The position numbers and the translations under genes are program-made. Shown here in pieces: positions 21,411 to 33,464 of a DNA stretch of 64,000 bases. This DNA comes from Siphonodentalium dalli (taxonomy: Eukaryota; Mollusca; Scaphopoda; Gadilida; Siphonodentaliidae), in assembly GCA_032622095.1 (NCBI GenBank), contig CP136065.1, positions 66,269,031 through 66,333,030 of the forward strand, in the 5' to 3' direction. Below the pieces are notes generated by a model, which searched no databases, was not told the origin of the DNA, and saw nothing but the letters and a program-made list of their open reading frames with translations. Positions within the stretch are counted from its first letter, which is position 1. Each line of letters starts with the position of its first letter.

Positions 21411-22462
21411 TTCCGAAATACCAAAGACAAATGGCGACTGAGATGAATGCGGAGGGTGGACAATTAGATTTGTTTTATTATTGAATACACTTAGTTTTAT
21501 TATTTTTTATTTTATTTATTTGTTTTATTATTGAGTACACAAAAACAGTTTGTTTCTCAGGGATTGCCGCTTCACCAAAATGTTTTCGCCTCGAACATAT
21601 TTATGACCTTCCATAAATAAATAAATACCACCCATCCCCCCGATTCATTGGAAGCAAGACTGAACCTAAAAAGTTCTCACAAACAATGTGCAAATCTATC
21701 CAGTTAGACGGCCAATACATTCGTGGTATTCGCTGGGCTGAAGGCAGATAATTTGGGCAAAGTTTCTGTCGCAAAATGGATGGCGGTGTTTTTTAGTTGT
21801 GATATGTAAATATTTTATGATATGGACACAATATCGGTCGATGACCACAACACAGTCCAACAAAATAGAAAATTAATTCATGTCAGAGGAACCAAATCCT
21901 GAAAAACGTGAGGGCATAAAAAACTGGCCGATTTCAAATTCTCTGGACTCAATCATTCTCTATCTCATGTTTTGAAAATCTTCAAACGTGGTGCCAAGTG
22001 TTTGGACTACAACTGCTGCCCAAGAGAAACACCAATGTCCTATTTGTATGAAAATAAATCATAATTTGACAAATGATTGTTTTTTATTTATACTAATCCA
22101 TGTAAATTCTATCTATGAGAGGTCACCGTCAAGTGACCAATTTTGAATGGGGATTTCCTTGCAAATATCCTGATCAAATGAGGCAGCTAAGGCAGGTATC
22201 GGTATATCATTGTAAGTCATGAACTTGACTGGTGGTTTGTTTAGGTAAATGATTAAATCTTGCTATAAATTTGTTTTTTAGAATTGTTCTCTGGAGTTGA
22301 AACAATTTATCTACTTCTGAAAAATCTCAACAAATAGGTAAATCTACAAACATGCCAACAAAGCATCACATATGTATTAAATAGTACACTATTGATTGTT
22401 TTCAATATTATATCAGTGACACCCAGAACCACTGGCACTTGCCAATTTAACTTTGTTGATAC
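21411..22462. other. No gene recognised
   Basis: AT-rich, with TTTTATTATT low-complexity near 21470-21535. Open frames are short and featureless. Confidence 0.45.
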
Positions 22463-23350
22463 GCATGGAATAGCGCTGGGTGGTTTTTAAGCATAAAAAT
22501 CCCGCGGTATTAAATCTTAAAACCATACCACAGTATACGGTATTACCGATTATTTCAACTAATCTCTTAAAACCCCCGCTGAGTAGTGATCGTTTGGTAC
22601 ACAAGTCAACTGTTTTTTGGAGGAAATCGAATAGCTTACAATAAATGAGGAAACACACACATCCAAATCTCAGTTTAAAAAAATTATGGATTAACAAACA
22701 GTGGCAATGTATCATTTGTTTGCATGCATTCATGACAAGGTATGCCGATCTCAAATACAGGTAATAATTGTGAGTTATGGAAGCATCATTCAGTGGATAC
22801 ATCCAAGAGCTTTGAAATAAAGCCAGCTAACTCGCACGGGTGTGAATATGTATGTTTTTTATTAAATGCCAAGAAATAAAGTGTATTACTTTCAAGGTAT
22901 TTAACTTGTAGACTGTTATTCACTTCCGGTTGAATTATTATAAATGATACATATAAATCCACGTTTATGAACATGATCAATCATTCCCACTCGATAACAT
23001 GCACCCAGGGAAATAATTAGCAATGATGCAATCATAACTTGCAATATAATATTGGGCTGGATTTTGTCCCCGGTAGCAATGGAATGCATTTTTTGGCAAA
23101 TGTCATCAAGAAAGAAGTGAAGAATGAACAGTTTCTTTCAACTGAAAGATAACTATGGTGAAGAGAAACCAAGTAGTTTCTTTGTATTCCAATAAAGGTA
23201 AACCACAATGTACCCGGTAACAGGCTGGTATGACCTGTAACCACGATAATACCGTCTTCCAAGGTTTACCGATTATGGAAAAAAATTACGGTAACGGTAT
23301 TAAAAATCATACCGATTATAATCGGTATACCGCCCAGCACTAGCATGGAA
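22463..23350. mobile_element. hAT-type non-autonomous transposon with 8-bp TSD
   Basis: The target duplication GCATGGAA lies at 22463-22470 and 23343-23350. The element (22471-23342, 872 bp) begins TAGCGCTGGGTGGT and ends, read inward, TAGTGCTGGGCGGT. Subterminal inverted CGGTATTA/ACCGAT words follow on both sides. An 8-bp duplication and TAG...-type TIR starting with a 'CAG/TAG nG' pattern are standard for the hAT superfamily. It carries no transposase frame (largest frame 129 codons without a hAT motif). Confidence 0.9.
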
Positions 23351-24059
23351 ATCCACATTCAATATTCACTCGACACCCTCCTTTAAAGTTAAATACTATG
23401 TAGTACATGTAGGGCAGGGTAAACAAAGGTTTCTAAACCTGAACTGAGGACTAAAACCTTGATTAATCAGGGTACCATGCAGGTGGGTAATAGAACCAGA
23501 TACTAGGAACTGCACATATACAAGACTTGTGCTCCGATCCCCTGTGCACCCACAACATTATCCATATATTCTGTGTTATGTTAAATATTCCATGTATATG
23601 TGGGTCACAATAAATATGTTCAAACAAGACTTGAATAAATATTTTATATATAAATACCTGCCTCCTCCCAAAATATATTTTCAAATAAATAATACATGTA
23701 TATACAAATAACTGCCTCCCTCGTCATTTTGAATAAACCATTCCATGAGAAACGACCTATTAATTTTATATGGCCTTATTAAGTAACTTCCTTTGGTCGT
23801 AGCATATATCAAATACCATGCATAACATCATCTGCACCATATACGTTTGCATTCATAGCTTCGTTCAAACGATGAATCATTAGAAAATGGGTTACCGGTG
23901 TACTCCATTGGTGCATCGTATGCACAGAGTTAGAAAATGAAACTGTCAATGACACTGTAGCTCAACTTGGAAAGGGAATAATTTAATGTATTACACTCAA
24001 TGGAGCAATTAGGAATGCAGAAAGTTGAAATGTCTAAGTAATACTAGATTATCAACATG
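23351..24059. other. No gene recognised
   Basis: AT-rich stretch between the hAT element and family E. Open frames around 23463-23711 have no recognised motif. Confidence 0.45.
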
Positions 24060-25270
24060 AAGAGATATATAATTATATAACAGTAAAATCCAAGATGGTT
24101 GCTGGCGGCTATGTTTTCCAATAAAATTCATAAACATTTGATAGCTTCCATCTAGTAAGATCAATATCAAGATTAATATGAAGTCTGGAGATGATCGGAT
24201 GAGGGAAGTGGACTGTATAGGGTGTGCCAAAGGATTTAGAGTAAAATCCAAGATGGCTGACAGTGGACACGTTTTAAGGCCAAATGACCCTAAAATGACT
24301 CGTTTCCTATCTATGTCCCAATGTCAACAGCCATGACAAATTTCATAATGATCTGACCAAAGGTACGACCTGTAGCCTGTGTGAAATGATTTAGTCATGC
24401 AAAGAGTAAAATCCAAGATGGCTGCCAGTGGCCATGTTTTCTGGCCGAACGACCCCAAAATTACTCGTTCCCATCTACATGTCAATATTAACGTCCATGA
24501 CAAATTTCATGATGATCAGATGAAAATTACCACCTGTAGCCCGAGCTAATGGATTGAATTTTGAAATCCAAGATGGCTGCTGGTGGCCATGTTTTTCGGC
24601 CAAATGACCCCAAAATGACTCGTTCCCATCTACATGTCATTGTTAACATCCATGACAAATTTGATGATGATCCGACCAAAGCTACGACCTGTAGCCCGTG
24701 CCGAAGGATTTAGTCATGCAAAGAGTAAAATCCAAGATGGTTGCCGGTGGCCATGTTTTTTGGCCGAATGACCCCAAAATGACTCGTTCCCATTTACATT
24801 CCAATTTCAACAGCCATGACAAAGTTCATGATGATAAGACTAAAGATACGACCTGTAGCCCGTGCCAAATGATTTAGTCATACAAAGAGTAAAATCCAAG
24901 ATGGCTGCTGGCGGCCATGTTTTTTTTAGCCAAATGACCCCAAAATGACTTGTTCCCATCTACATGTCATTGTTAACATCCATGACAAATTTCATGATGA
25001 TCAGATGAACAGTACAACCTGTAGCCCGTGCTAATGGATTGAATTTTGAAATCCAAGATGGACGCGGGCAGCCATGTTTTTTTTCCGAATGACCCAAAAT
25101 GAATCATTCCGGTCTAAATGTTGATGTCAACAGCTATGACAAATTTCATAATGATCGGACCAAAGGTACGACCTGTAGCCTGTATTGTTGACAAATCACG
25201 CACACATGGACGACGGACGACAAAGCCATGGCAATAGCTCAAACTTTACAAAGTAAAGTTGAGCTAAAAA
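24060..25270 (+). mobile_element. Hairpin-tailed tandem element, family E, seven ~160-bp units
   Basis: The word AAATCCAAGATGG recurs at about 24085, 24243, 24408, 24563, 24725, 24891 and 25048. Units carry GGCCATGTTTT, TGACCCCAAAATGACTCGTT, ATGACAAATTTCATGATGAT and ACGACCTGTAGCC. Two linker types (GATTTAGTCATGCAAAGAGT and GGATTGAATTTTG) alternate, indicating a dimeric higher-order unit. The array ends with CATGGACGACGGACGACAAA and a hairpin at 25235-25266 (TAGCTCAAACTTTAC...GTAAAGTTGAGCTA) followed by AAAA. The ~160-bp period equals that reported for pearl-element cores. Confidence 0.88.
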
Positions 25271-25460
25271 TGGGAAAAGTCGTGTGCGTCAATCTCAATA
25301 CAATCTGAGAAAGCAGAATTGCACCACAAAACTGTATCGAGATATCCATGGTAACTCGAGGTACTGACCATGCAATCGGGACAAGGCTTTTCTGCATCTT
25401 TAGGCAGGGTCGTATTACAATTTTCAATGAATTGATGCCCCCTTATTTCTGCGCTCATCC
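25264..25460 (-). CDS. Unrecognised Cys-containing exon-like fragment
   Basis: On the minus strand an acceptor-like TTTCTGCAG (25461-25469) precedes a frame of about 64 codons. It contains NCNTTLPKDAEKPCPDC, a Trp-Cys pair and an acidic C-terminal part, and its stop is supplied by the family E hairpin that abuts it. Composition looks protein-like with five cysteines. I know no family for it. A plausible reading is an exon whose 3' end was overwritten by insertion of the repeat; chance is not excluded because the other strand is also open. Confidence 0.25.
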
Positions 25461-25470
25461 CTGCAGAAAC

Positions 25471-25892
25471 TGTGGAGTGCCACCTAATGTAACCTTCGGT
25501 ACCTCACTCAGGTTCTCTCACCTCAAGGTTCAGATTTATTAGCTCTATTTATTTTGGAATGAAGAACTAGTTTTTTGAATAGGTATTTATGATAATAAAT
25601 CCATATTCCATATAATGACGTTCATTTGGGAATTTGGTCAAAACTAATATTTTGGCGTCTTTAAGTCGCCATCTTGTTAAGCTGAAATTTATATAAGTCG
25701 ATCAAGAAAATATAAGAAATATTGTGGCAAATCTTGTTTCAACTCCATAGAGGGTAAAGGTCATTATGTTGCGACAAGTTCGGCCATTTTGACCACATTT
25801 TGTTTTATCAAGATTTAGGGAAGAGAAAATTAATTCTAAATTTGGGGCACTCTTTGTCAATCGTATGTAAACATTGTTTGCAATACAATATG
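25471..25892. other. No feature recognised
   Basis: AT-rich interval between the exon-like fragment and the MITE at 25893, with no repeat boundary or gene. Confidence 0.45.
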
Positions 25893-26425
25893 TTTAAAGG
25901 CACGGGCGGCGTTCGTTGCAGAAATATTCATATTTGTTCAAATCGCCATCAACAGAAGGAATATTAAAATATATATAGTTTTGTCCATATGCCAAATATA
26001 ATCAGCACGTAAATAGTATATTGTCATCAAGGCGTACGATGGTGTACGTAAACAAGAGCCTGCTCGTGTTACAGAAGTTTTGCTTCTGTTTACATAACAT
26101 AGCACAATTCTATTGGTTTATAATCACGCACAAATGATATAAACGCTCTTTATTATTTCCATATCAGGAAAACATTAACAAATAAGGCTCTTTATGTTTA
26201 CCATATCCGGATCTAAACAAAAGCCAGATTCCGTAATGTTTTTTGCTTTTGTTTACATAACAAAGGAAAAACATTTGATAATAAAATACCGTTTATGCCA
26301 TATTTGTGATTGGTATAAGAACCAAGTATGTCTATATTTTACTATTATTTCTGTTTATGGCAGTTTTTGACGGAGGTGATTATTTTAACAGCATACCCAC
26401 CGCCAACGCCGCCCATATCTTTAAA
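25893..26425. mobile_element. TTAA MITE, copy 2 (533 bp)
   Basis: The ends are TTTAAAGGCACGGGCGGCGTT and, read inward from the right, TTTAAAGATATGGGCGGCGTT. TTAA lies at both borders. It is homologous to 18375-18888 along its length with several small indels. A partial inverted relative occurs at 46476-46640 (AAAACCGCCATAAACAAAAA, TTATACCAATCA). Confidence 0.85.
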
Positions 26426-27064
26426 CTAAAGATACATATATGCCTTACTTTTATTGTCTTATTTTTCTGTTTGATATTCGGACTCTGAGCGCTGCTATTG
26501 CCTAATGGGCCCCTATTGCCCAAACAAGTTAAGAGGGGTGCATATGAACTTGAAGGAAAATTGTCATTTGTTTTCTCATAAATTTTTCCCAAAGACATGC
26601 ATACAATGACATTACAATTTTTTTGGTTTTGAAGATTAATGATTGATTCGATGTGTAGAAATTATTATGCCAATAAGCAATAGCCATCCTTTCTCATGAG
26701 CTTTGCTTGACAACTGTTCTTTTTTCTCTTTATCTGTAATATCAGCTATGCTGGTACCAACGTTGGTTCTGGTCCGCTGCAATATAGAATGATTAAGAGT
26801 TATTAAGAGAACTTCATAAACAGCACAGAGAACAATATTCTCCATTCAAAATCGACGAAGTGTTAAAAGTAAGGACTTTCATTTCTGAAGGCTAGAGAAA
26901 ACATCGTTGTAATAGAGTCACCGATGTCATAGTAAAGCTGAATGTTAATACATCAAACTACTGGCAAATAAGTATTTTCCAAAATTAAACACAAACAACT
27001 CGAGATTAAAGAAAGGCTCAAAATATTCTAAAATTTCTACTTATTTCCCACGTACACTTGTATG
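26426..27064. other. No gene recognised
   Basis: AT-rich; short frames only. Confidence 0.45.
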
Positions 27065-27079
27065 TGGGATCAATGGACA

Positions 27080-27262
27080 AAGGAGGTGATAATATACATT
27101 TACTGCATGGTTTTGAGGTTGACATGAGGATTTATCAACCCGAGGAAGTTAATATTCACCGAGGCCACAGGCCGAGGTGAATATTAACTTCCAAGGGTTG
27201 ATAAATCCTCATGTCAACCTCAAAACCATGCAATAAGTGTTTTATTATATGATCCACCAATG
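27080..27262. mobile_element. Fold-back element with ~57-bp hairpin arms
   Basis: 27104-27159 (TGCATGGTTTTGAGGTTGAC..., ending AATATTCACC) is the reverse complement of 27176-27232 apart from small differences, around a GAGGCC...GGCC loop. Weaker inverted similarity extends outward (GGTGATAATATACATTTA against TTTTATTATATGATCCACC). This is a MITE-like palindrome with no coding content. Confidence 0.85.
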
Positions 27263-28707
27263 GTATCAAGCCCATTAGGCCTGAACTGCCTTACTGGCCC
27301 ATCTATATAAATCCATAAAATGCACAACAATGTTTTTCAACAAGTCAAAATAATAAACAATACATGTATGATGATAAATATTACCAAACATCACTACATT
27401 GTCATGAACATACTTCATATTAATAACTCATGAGTCACGTGATCTTGTTATTAACTCATCTAGCCTATTTATAGAACAACCAGGTATATATCGTGATTTA
27501 TCAACTTCTTTTGCCCATTATTTAGTATGGGACTTTTAGAAGAAAGTTTATGATCATATAATAACATTCTATGAAGACTTTTCTTATCTTTATTACTACA
27601 ACCAGTATAACTGAATTGTGAATTTTGAAAGTTAAAATGGTCTGTTTATTCTAGTGATGAACAGATAAACTGGAACGGCAATCGGAATCTGTAGATATTT
27701 GGGTTATCTGTTTATAATTGGCATCGGCAAAAAACCCTGCCATTCCAATGAGGTTCTGATTGTTTTCGCCTTTACAGCGAAGGGAGTAAACAGTGAATGA
27801 ATGTTCAAATGCAGTTTTTTAATGTGTTGTACAGTAAATATTGGTAACTATAATGGTCACTCAATTATATTTAAAACAGTCGGTGGTGGCTAATATGGTG
27901 AACAAACATCCGAAACGTAACAACACATTGGGTGAATTTGAGATAAGTTAAAGTGTGTACCGAAAATAGTTGATGTATTATTCACACAAAATGGGCAATA
28001 TGGGAATATATTCGCAGCCATGTGCTCGAACACCCGGAGGGGATTATAGATACCAAAAATGAAAACCTTTCTAACATTGTAGACTTTTTATAGAGCATGC
28101 TAGATGCATGATCATAAAGTTCAAGATGAGTTTTAGAATCATTGACAAATCAGAAGAACTGAACCCGTAATCATGTCATTGTAAATACTAAAACAGCATT
28201 ATTGCAACAGAATGTAAAAGTAGAATGCGGTGCATATGCAGATATGCTTCATTAATTCTCCATTCTAATTTGGCTGCCTCACAGGCAATCTTAAATCTAC
28301 CAGCAGATAAAAGTCTTCATTGCTTGATCATAAATGTTCAACGTATTATCAACTAAACACATTATTAATTTATTTTTCGGTAACTGTGACTACACTGTGC
28401 AGTGAGATCAGGAGATAATGAGTTTTATTGCATGTACTGCTACTACTGTGTGTCTAATTAGTTACGGTGAATTTTGTTTATAACAAGTGTCAACATTGCA
28501 TCACGTTTTGTACTATATATGGTATAATCAGCATTGGCCAATTGCTAAATTTTAACAAGATGGCCAATGGTGGTTTCCCTATATCAATTCATCACTAGTT
28601 TATTACGACAACCATCGCTGAGCTTTCTACGCAGATGGACAAAAAAGGATGAAGGATTTATGGGTTTCAGATCCCAATACTACAAACAGCAGGAGGAATT
28701 GATTACA
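27263..28707. other. No gene recognised
   Basis: AT-rich. The frame 28567-28776 begins outside and runs into the hAT element at 28716, so it is not a gene. No splice or promoter pattern is convincing. Confidence 0.45.
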
Positions 28708-29421
28708 CCAATATGTAGGGTTGAAATGATTAATCGACTAGCTGTAGTCGACGCTGAAATAGTGTATGTTACATAGTTACATGTATAACGTTTTCAAGAT
28801 CGATTCCGGCATAAACGGTGTTAACTGCGCGTAAGTTACGGTAAGTATAACATTTGGTGGCACCCGGAATTGACAGTGTTACTAGTATAGACACACATAG
28901 TGACCCGACTATTAATTGAAAGAATGAAATTGACAACACAATGTCTCACTCGTCGTTTGAGGTCAAAGACATCACTGTGACATGATGGCAATGATTGACG
29001 TGGCTTTATCGTTTGTCGGAGACCGCTTTGATCTAGACACTGTGTATATTTCAATTGATCTCGCACCGTCGGGTTATAATGCGACGCTGTGTGAAGGTCG
29101 TTGCTACCGAATATAAATGATACTGACAGCGCTTGATCGGGACTCTAATTATATAATTACATTCAGTGTGTTGGATAAAATTAATATCAAGATGTTTACT
29201 GTATTATTTCCCAAATAAATTGGTGTCTATGCAGGGAAATGCGCTGCGCAATAGACCGTCATTGACTCAGTCATCAGTGTACGCCATGTACGATGAATTT
29301 TCCGTACCATGTTATGTTTGAAAGTTTTAATATCGGGTACCGACTAGTCGATACAACGCGACTTTTGGGCCTCGACTAGTCGACTTTGAAATTCACTGGT
29401 CGTTTCAACACTACCAATATG
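28708..29421. mobile_element. hAT-type non-autonomous transposon with 8-bp TSD
   Basis: The target duplication CCAATATG lies at 28708-28715 and 29414-29421. The element (28716-29413, 698 bp) starts TAGGGTTGAAATGAT and ends, read inward, TAGTGTTGAAACGAC. Subterminal CGACTAGTCGA palindromic words lie near both ends (28734-28752; 29340-29385). There is no transposase. A miniature with related ends is at 45590-45686. Confidence 0.9.
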
Positions 29422-29454
29422 ATACAAAGTGCATATTCACAAAATATTTGCACA

Positions 29455-29995
29455 TCTTGAATAAGTCGAGAAAGGGTCAATAACTCTAAAATAAAAAACA
29501 TAAAACATTTCTAGGTCGAAAATGGCAATAACTCTGCCAAATTAACTGGAAAATGATGGAATATAAGCTTGGACAAAAGATGCGTCCCATGATGTACGAT
29601 TCTATGTTGAAAAATGGCAATAACTCCACCAAAATGACTCCGACTTGCAGGTGTGCAGGTTCCCATGCTGGCCGACGTCTGTGCCAAGTTGTAACCAAAT
29701 TTACTGGATAATGACGGAATACAGACTCTGACAATAGAGGTGTCTCAGGTTGTACAAACACAGGTCAAAAAAGAGCATTAACTCCATCAGAATGAGTCTG
29801 ACCGAACTCAAAATCGCAGGTGTGCAGGTTCCCATGCTGGTTGATATATGTGTCAAGTTTAACAACAAATGACCATAAAATGACAGAATACAGACTCGGA
29901 CAATGTTCCAGATGGATGGAGTCAATGGATGGAAGCCCACACACATGGATGAAGGTCGTTACATTTGTTCACCGACGGAATGTCGGGTGACAATA
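29455..29995 (+). mobile_element. Hairpin-tailed tandem element related to family A
   Basis: Diverged units carry AAATGGCAATAACTC, GACTTGCAGGTGTGCAGGTT and CCATGCTGGTTGA. The tail is GATGGATGGAGTCAATGGAT and a hairpin at 29966-29992 (TGTTCACCGAC...GTCGGGTGACA) followed by ATAAAG. Unit similarity to 16883-18350 is partial. Confidence 0.7.
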
Positions 29996-30019
29996 AAGAA
30001 GGATAACTCTAGAATGGAA

Positions 30020-30270
30020 AACGTGAACAATGTTATTGGCCCGTATTTTAAAAGGCCTCCTGATAGCTAACAATCATAAAATTTTTGACAACCCATGTCT
30101 AAGACATCAGGATGGATTTAATCCAATATATTCTCACCTGCCTATTAATCATGACGTCACATTTATTCATTTCTGGTTTAATTGGCAGGTAATCACGATT
30201 ATTTATTTTGAGGCAAAAGAGAGCGTCGACCAAGCTAATCATGATAAAAACGTCTGTTTACATTCCGTAC
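30020..30270. other. No gene recognised
   Basis: An 81-codon plus-strand frame (30030-30275) has no motif and no splice context. Confidence 0.45.
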
Positions 30271-31660
30271 TCTAAAAAACCTGGTTTTCAAACTCGTCCG
30301 AGATATTGTTGCAAGAGACTCATATATCAAATATGGTTTGAATCAGTTAATATTTAATTGAGTTATCGCGCTAACGGTGAAACAAGAGGTGGCATCAGAG
30401 ATGCTGTGTCTCGTTTTCGGTGGCTACCCCCGGTGGCTACCGCCAATTGGTGTGCATCAGTATCGGTGGACTAACTAATAGGTAAAATCGAAAAATGACT
30501 AATTAAGGGCCATAACTCTATCAAATTTTATCGGGCCAGGCTGGTTTTCGAACTCGTCCGAAATATTCTTGGCAAGTACGTCTAGCTATTCCAAATGTTA
30601 AACAAATCGGAGGACGTTTGTTGAAGTTATCGCGCTAACGAGCTAAAAATTCACGAAAAATGACTAATTAAGGGCCATAACTCTATCAATTTTTTTTCGA
30701 ACTCGTCCAGGATATTATTGGAAGACACTTATATACCAAATTTTTGTTGAATCGGATGACGTTTGTTGAAGTTATCGCGCTAACGAGCTAAAAATTCGTA
30801 CAAAATGACTACTTAAGGACCATAACTCTATAAAATTTTATCGGACCGGGCCGGTTTTCTAACTCGTCCGAGGTATTCTTGGGAGACACCTATATATCAA
30901 AATTTCAATCAAATAGGATGATGTTTGTTAAATTATCGCGCTAACGAGCTGAAAATTTGTGAAAAAATGACTAATTAAGGGCCATAACTCTATCAAATTT
31001 TATCGGACCAGGCCGGTTTTCGAACTCGTCCGAGATATTCTTGGGAGACACCTATATACCAAATTTCAATCAAATTGGATAACGTTTGTTGAAGTTATCG
31101 CGCTAACGAGCTGAAAATTCGTGAAAAATGACTAATTAAGGGCCATAACTCTGTCAAATTTTATCGGACCAGGCCGGTTTTCGAACTCGTCCGAGATATT
31201 CTTGGGAGACACCTATATACCAAATTTCAATCAAATCGGATAACGTTTGTTGAAGTTATCGCGCTAAAGAGCTGAAAATTCGTGAAAAATGACTAATTAA
31301 GGGCCATAACTTTATCAAATTTTATCGGACCAGGCCGGTTTTCGAACTCGTCCGAGATATTCTTGGGAGACACCTATATCACAAATTTCAATCGAATCAG
31401 ATAACGTTTGTTGAAGTTGTTGCGCTAACGAGCCTAAAATCAGTGAAAAATGGCAAAGGGCCATAACTCTGTAATAAATGTGCGGACGAACCCGATTGTT
31501 TGTCTGCAGCTTACTTGCATGGATATGTACTCACACACCAAATTTTTTTAAATCCGTCAATAAACGGTTGAGTTATAAGCAAAACAGGCCGCCTGCCCGA
31601 TAGCCCGCCCGCCGTCCCTCATCAAACTATAAGTCGAGTTTTGGAAAAAAACTCGACTAA
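30271..31660 (+). mobile_element. Hairpin-tailed tandem element, family C, seven ~161-bp units
   Basis: The word TTAAGGGCCATAACTCTATC or a variant recurs at about 30503, 30668, 30814, 30974, 31137, 31297 and 31454. Units carry TTTTATCGGACCAGGCCGGT, CGAACTCGTCCGAGATATTC, GGGAGACACCTATAT and GAAGTTATCGCGCTAACGAG. The array ends in a C/G-rich tract (31588-31618) and a hairpin at 31632-31658 (AGTCGAGTTTT...ACTCGACT) followed by AAAAATG. Confidence 0.88.
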
Positions 31661-32090
31661 AAATGTTGAAATTTTCTAAGTCGAAAATGGTTAATAACTC
31701 GGTAAAAAAAAATATTTTTCCGTCATCTATATACATGTTGCACATCTCCAATATGTGGGTAACAATACTCTGAAGTTTCAAATATCTACGAACAAAACTG
31801 TAGTCCATCTGAGGAGTTGATTACACCATGAAGGTACCCTCATACTGAAGTCGAAAATGGTTAATAACTCCATCAAAAAATAATTATTCCGTCATCTATA
31901 TATATACATGTTGCACATCTTCAATATATCGGCAACAATATTCTGAAGTTTCAAATCTCTGGGATGAAATCTGTAGGAGGAGATGATTACACCATGAAGG
32001 TACTCAAAAGTGTGATGGACGGACGAACAGACGGACGGAGCCCGTTTCTATAGTCCCCCGAAAAATATATTTTTCGGGGGACAATAAATC
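31661..32090 (+). mobile_element. Hairpin-tailed tandem element, family D, two units
   Basis: Two ~177-bp units hold AAGTCGAAAATGGTTAATAA, CATGTTGCACATCT, AGTTTCAAAT and GATTACACCATGAAGGTAC. They are followed by GGACGGACGAACAGACGGAC and a 30-bp perfect palindrome at 32053-32082 (GTCCCCCGAAAAATA and its complement). Family D units also occur at 41300-41820. Confidence 0.85.
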
Positions 32091-33350
32091 TGCGGATTGG
32101 TGAATATTTCTCGGTATGTTGAGTAAATATATGTTATTCCCGATGACACTTGAGTCGCTTGACAAATGGAAATGTGGTTTAACAGCAAGACAAATTTGAC
32201 AAAGAGGTTCAGTCTTTCAATGAAGTCCAAACATGTAGTACATAATCTTTGGAATTTGGCCAAGCAAGGACACCATGTATTTTTGGGTGGGTTTTAAGCT
32301 CTAATTCTATACAATTTTTTCAACCAATCGCAGTGAGTGGTTTCTTCTAGACAAGAAGAGGGCAGTGTATTTGTCCATTGGTTATTTTGATTTACGGTGC
32401 ACGTGCATCATTGCGCTGAAGGAAGAGGCGTGGCATAACTGACATTCATATCGATCTATCACCTGATCAGTCGTCGATTCATTTTGGTGCATTCTCTTGC
32501 AATACTATTATACGCAGGGAAGTCGGAGGGTTTGTGTAATATTGTGAGCGAAAGGGGGACGTATCCTGGGTTTTCATATTCCCTTCCCTCATTCCGTTAG
32601 TTGTTCTAAATGTTGTTTAATATGATGATTGAATATTGAAAAAAATGTGAGCCTGCAAAACGATATTTACACATGGGTACACTGAGTAACATAAACCGCA
32701 CGACCACACGCTTTCTGTGTGTTTTGATTGCACGCATGGATGTTACGCTTGGATTTAAACACTTAAATAACTTGATTTAGGCTTGAGTTAAATTATTTGT
32801 TTGTACACACTTTTGATTGGCTGGCACCCTTTGATTGCCGAGGACATTACAATTAGTTTATTTTAGACGATATTAGTGACGATATGGAAATTTTAACTGG
32901 GTATTGTTGATTAATAGGGAAACTGCCCATCACTAACTCTAATGATAGGCCATAAAACTATAAAAAAAACACCAATTATCAAACTGAGTTTTTTATTGCG
33001 TTCTGGTTTGCGTTCACGAATTTGATTGATCTTTCAATATCCAACTTCCTGCTGTCCGCAGATTGAATATTGGAACACATTTTACCAATAAACTAAGGGG
33101 GTTTGCACAGCTTTTGGTGACAATATACCTGATAGTTATCGTTGCCAATGGTCTTTTGTTGAATATCCACACATACACCGTTGTATGTAGCTCCTATTTG
33201 ATATTTGAAACATATTTCCTAATTTTGTGTTACCCAGTTTACAACTACGATGATATCCAAATCGTAATAAAATGGTCCAACGCAGGCCATTTTTTTCTAT
33301 GCGGCTATGCCTGAGAATCAAAACCATTTTTTTGCCTTATACAATGTATT
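32091..33350. other. No gene recognised
   Basis: Comparatively unique sequence. Short frames on both strands (33063-33314 is hydrophobic) have no identifiable domain or splice structure. Confidence 0.4.
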
Positions 33351-33356
33351 ATATTA

Positions 33357-33377
33357 TAAAAAAAATTTATTTATTTA

Positions 33378-33412
<35 letters not shown>

Positions 33413-33425
33413 TATATTTTTTTTT
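33357..33425. repeat. (TTTA)n(TA)n microsatellite
   Basis: TTTA repeats followed by about ten TA dinucleotides and a T-run, just upstream of a family B unit. Confidence 0.92.
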
Positions 33426-33464
33426 ATTGAGCAAGACATTCAATCTAGATTTTTTTTTCTTTTT

